A DNA stretch of 25,089 bases from contig CAJTTM010000032.1 in the NCBI GenBank assembly GCA_910579135.1, positions 1 to 25,089 on the forward strand, written 5' to 3'. Shown here piece by piece: positions 22,887 through 25,089 of the stretch; positions within the stretch are counted from its first letter, which is position 1; the number at the start of each line of letters is the position of its first letter. The notes beneath the pieces are model-generated. The model saw only the letters and a program-made list of their open reading frames with translations, did no database searches and was not told where the DNA came from. Source of the DNA: an uncultured Erysipelotrichales bacterium. Lineage in GTDB: Bacteria > Bacillota_I > Bacilli_A > Erysipelotrichales > Coprobacillaceae. The position numbers and the translations under genes were made by a program.

Positions 22887-25034
22887 ATGGATCTAAGCCA
22901 ATTACTTAATAAAAAACAAGCAGAAGCAGCTCAATATTTAAATTCTCATTTAAGAATTATAGCTGGGGCTGGGAGCGGAAAAACAAGAGTGTTAACTTAT
23001 CGTATTGCTTATCTTATTGAAGATATTGGTATTAATCCTTCTAATATATTGGCTATTACTTTTACAAATAAAGCTGCAAATGAAATGAAAACAAGAGTTC
23101 AGAAAATATTAGGATTAGAAGCGTTTGGAAGTGTTATTTGTACGATTCATTCTTTATGTGTACGTATTTTAAGACAAAATATTAGAGTTTTAGGATATCC
23201 TTCTTCGTTTATTATCATGGATGAAGAAGATCAAAAATCATTAATTAAAAAGTTATTTAAAGAACATAATATAGATAGTAAAACAATAAGTATCAAAAGT
23301 TGTATCAATTATATATCTCAATATAAATGTGCAAGAGTTAATCCTGCAAAAGCAATGCAGTTTGCAGGAGATTATTATGGAGAACAAAGAAAAGCATTTA
23401 TTTATGAAAAATATGAAGAATATATAAGTGAACATTATATGCTTGATTTTGATGATTTATTATTAAAAACACTTGAAATTTTTGAGAATTATTCTGATAT
23501 ATTAGAACATTGGCAAAAGAAATTTCAGTTTATTCATGTTGATGAATTTCAAGATGTGAGTGAAATTGATTATCAATTAATTCATTATTTATCACAGAAA
23601 TCAACTCTATGTGTTGTAGGAGATCCAGATCAAACAATCTATTCATTTAGAGGTAGTGATGTGAATTTTATTTTAGATTTTGAAAAAGATTTTAAGAATA
23701 CAAAAACAATTATTCTTGATCAAAATTATCGTTCTACTCAAAATATTTTAGATATTTCTAATAATTTGATTAGGAAAAACAAAAATAGATTAAATAAGGA
23801 TTTATATACAGAACTAGAACAAGGAGCAAATATCATTCATTATACTGCTATGAATGATGAGGCAGAAGCTGAGTATATTACAAGTAAAATAGAAAATATG
23901 ATTGAAACTCATGAAGGTGTTAATTATCATAATTTTGCAATTTTATATCGTGCCAATTATCTATCTCGACCAATAGAACAAAATTTGATTAGAAAACAAA
24001 TGGATTATAAAATCTTTGGTGGATTAAAATTCTTTAGTCGTAAAGAAATCAAAGATACTTTAAGTTATATTCGATTGATGGTATTAGATGATGATTTATC
24101 TTTTGAAAGAATTATTAATGTACCTGCTAGAGGAATTGGTAATAAAACATTAGATAAAATACAATTATGTGCTTTAAATCAAGGAATAAGCTGTTACGAA
24201 GCTATTTCTTTATATAGTGATGAAATGCGTTTATCTGCAAAAATAAAAAAAGAATTATCTAGATTTATCAAAGCTATTGAAAAAGCAAAACAATCTACAT
24301 TATCTTTACCAGAAGTTTTAGAACATTTATTAAATGATGTTGGGTATATGGATATGCTTAAAAATGATCAAGATGAAAATAGAATACAGAATATACACGA
24401 ACTTCAAAATTCTATTTTAAACTATTGTTCTTCTCATCCTGAAACTGCGAATTTTGAAAGTTATCTACAAGATATTGCTCTATATACTTCTAGCGATGAA
24501 GCTACTGACGATGAGTATATTTCACTTATGAGCATTCATATGGCAAAAGGATTAGAGTTTGATTATGTTTTTGTAGTTGGATTAAGTGAAGACACTTTCC
24601 CATCTTTCCGTTCTGTAAGTGAAGGTGGAGATGAAGGCTTAGAAGAAGAAAGACGATTAGCCTATGTTGCTTTTACACGTGCTAAAAAGGAATTATATTT
24701 GACTGATAGCCAAGGTTTTAGTTATATATCTAAATCTCCTAAAATTACTTCTCGTTTCATTGATGAAATTGGAAGAGATCATATTGAACATATTGGTCAT
24801 AAATCTAAATTTAAAACAAGTGATTATGTAAGAATAACTCCTACAATTGAAGAGATGATAGGTGATAATCAGGTAAAAGAATGGAAATGTGGAGATTTTG
24901 TAGAACATGATGTTTTTGGTAAAGGGGTTGTTGTAAAGGTTGATGGAAAATATATTGATATTGCTTTTTCATCTCCTCATGGTATTAAAACATTAATGTC
25001 TAGTCATAAAGCTATTCATAAATTAATGAATTAG
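22887..25034 (+). CDS. pcrA: DNA helicase PcrA/UvrD
   Basis: A 715-residue superfamily 1A 3'-5' helicase for repair, removal of RecA filaments and transcription-coupled repair. Motif I AGAGSGKT (Lys32), Ia AITFTNKAANEM, II VDEFQD (Asp219, Glu220), III GDPDQTIYSFRGSD, IV LDQNYRST, V SIHMAKGLEFDYVFV and VI EEERRLAYVAFTRAKKEL are all intact. The C-terminal Tudor-like part (CGDFVEHDVFGKGVVVKVDG), which in PcrA/UvrD contacts RNA polymerase, is present. The start at ATG 22887 is chosen because AAGGAGG (22871-22877) lies 9 bases upstream; the frame is open back to 22848, across the promoter. ligA, often next to pcrA, is not seen because the border repeat begins right after the stop. Confidence 0.93.
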   Translation: MDLSQLLNKKQAEAAQYLNSHLRIIAGAGSGKTRVLTYRIAYLIEDIGINPSNILAITFTNKAANEMKTRVQKILGLEAFGSVICTIHSLCVRILRQNIRVLGYPSSFIIMDEEDQKSLIKKLFKEHNIDSKTISIKSCINYISQYKCARVNPAKAMQFAGDYYGEQRKAFIYEKYEEYISEHYMLDFDDLLLKTLEIFENYSDILEHWQKKFQFIHVDEFQDVSEIDYQLIHYLSQKSTLCVVGDPDQTIYSFRGSDVNFILDFEKDFKNTKTIILDQNYRSTQNILDISNNLIRKNKNRLNKDLYTELEQGANIIHYTAMNDEAEAEYITSKIENMIETHEGVNYHNFAILYRANYLSRPIEQNLIRKQMDYKIFGGLKFFSRKEIKDTLSYIRLMVLDDDLSFERIINVPARGIGNKTLDKIQLCALNQGISCYEAISLYSDEMRLSAKIKKELSRFIKAIEKAKQSTLSLPEVLEHLLNDVGYMDMLKNDQDENRIQNIHELQNSILNYCSSHPETANFESYLQDIALYTSSDEATDDEYISLMSIHMAKGLEFDYVFVVGLSEDTFPSFRSVSEGGDEGLEEERRLAYVAFTRAKKELYLTDSQGFSYISKSPKITSRFIDEIGRDHIEHIGHKSKFKTSDYVRITPTIEEMIGDNQVKEWKCGDFVEHDVFGKGVVVKVDGKYIDIAFSSPHGIKTLMSSHKAIHKLMN

Positions 25035-25089
25035 AGAGGCTGTAACGAAATAAAATATTAATACAGTCTATCAAAAAAGGACAATGTTG
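25035..25089. mobile_element. Probable end of an insertion-type repeat (right border)
   Basis: The 19 bases 25035-25053 are the exact reverse complement of 32-50. They begin directly after the pcrA stop. Beyond them the sequence differs from the left copy, as expected if the two borders show opposite ends of one element type. The same bases can form an imperfect hairpin (AGGCTGTA with TACAGTCT) that might help end pcrA transcription, but it lacks a T run. Confidence 0.4.

Noticed and set aside
1..25089. CRISPR array, prophage, toxin-antitoxin or defence system
   Set aside because: No direct repeat array, integrase, phage gene or paired toxin-type small genes are present; almost every gene is housekeeping.

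Overview
This window looks like an ordinary chromosomal segment of a low-G+C Gram-positive bacterium (Bacillota). The DNA is strongly AT-rich by eye and uses A/T-ending codons. Most genes have AGGAGG- or AGGTGA-type ribosome sites. The gene content is typical of Firmicutes: DnaE, DnaB and DnaI primosome proteins, a class 1B dihydroorotate dehydrogenase (PyrK/PyrD), and the YlbD/YlbE/YlbF/RsmD/CoaD cluster. My best guess is an Erysipelotrichia-like gut lineage (Coprobacillus/Thomasclavelia type), but this is inference from style and gene order, not a search. No tRNA, rRNA, CRISPR array, prophage or defence system is visible, and no gap between genes exceeds 300 bases.

Layout. Positions 1-50 and 25035-25053 carry the same 19-bp sequence in opposite orientation, probably the ends of an insertion-type repeat bordering the segment. 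A flavodoxin-like gene (108-533) and an O-acetylhomoserine sulfhydrylase gene (metY, 666-1940) each stand alone. On the minus strand are peptide deformylase (def) and a small Cys/Gly-rich YjcZ-like membrane peptide. From 2910 to 9246 a tightly packed run carries a UPF0223 protein, an FtsW/RodA-type SEDS protein, YlbD, YlbE, YlbF, RsmD, CoaD, PyrC, PyrK and PyrD, ending in a clear terminator. An ApbE lipoprotein and a TSCPD protein form a short unit (9297-10648). A small membrane protein follows, then a long replication and repair run of dnaE, polA, mutM, coaE, dnaB and dnaI (11048-20243), followed by the glycolytic pair pfkA and pyk (to 22784, with terminator). The helicase pcrA has its own promoter (22887-25034).

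Functional logic. The left half joins cell-wall synthesis (SEDS), translation (Def, RsmD), coenzyme A synthesis (CoaD) and pyrimidine synthesis. The right half supplies polymerases, base-excision repair, helicase loading, the last step of coenzyme A synthesis (CoaE) and lower glycolysis.

I found no convincing new multi-gene system. The points most worth a second look are: a DnaI helicase loader whose Walker A glycines and second Walker B acidic residue are missing; a DnaE whose PHP metal site is eroded; the matched inverted repeats at the two ends; and several palindromes overlapping or lying near promoters.
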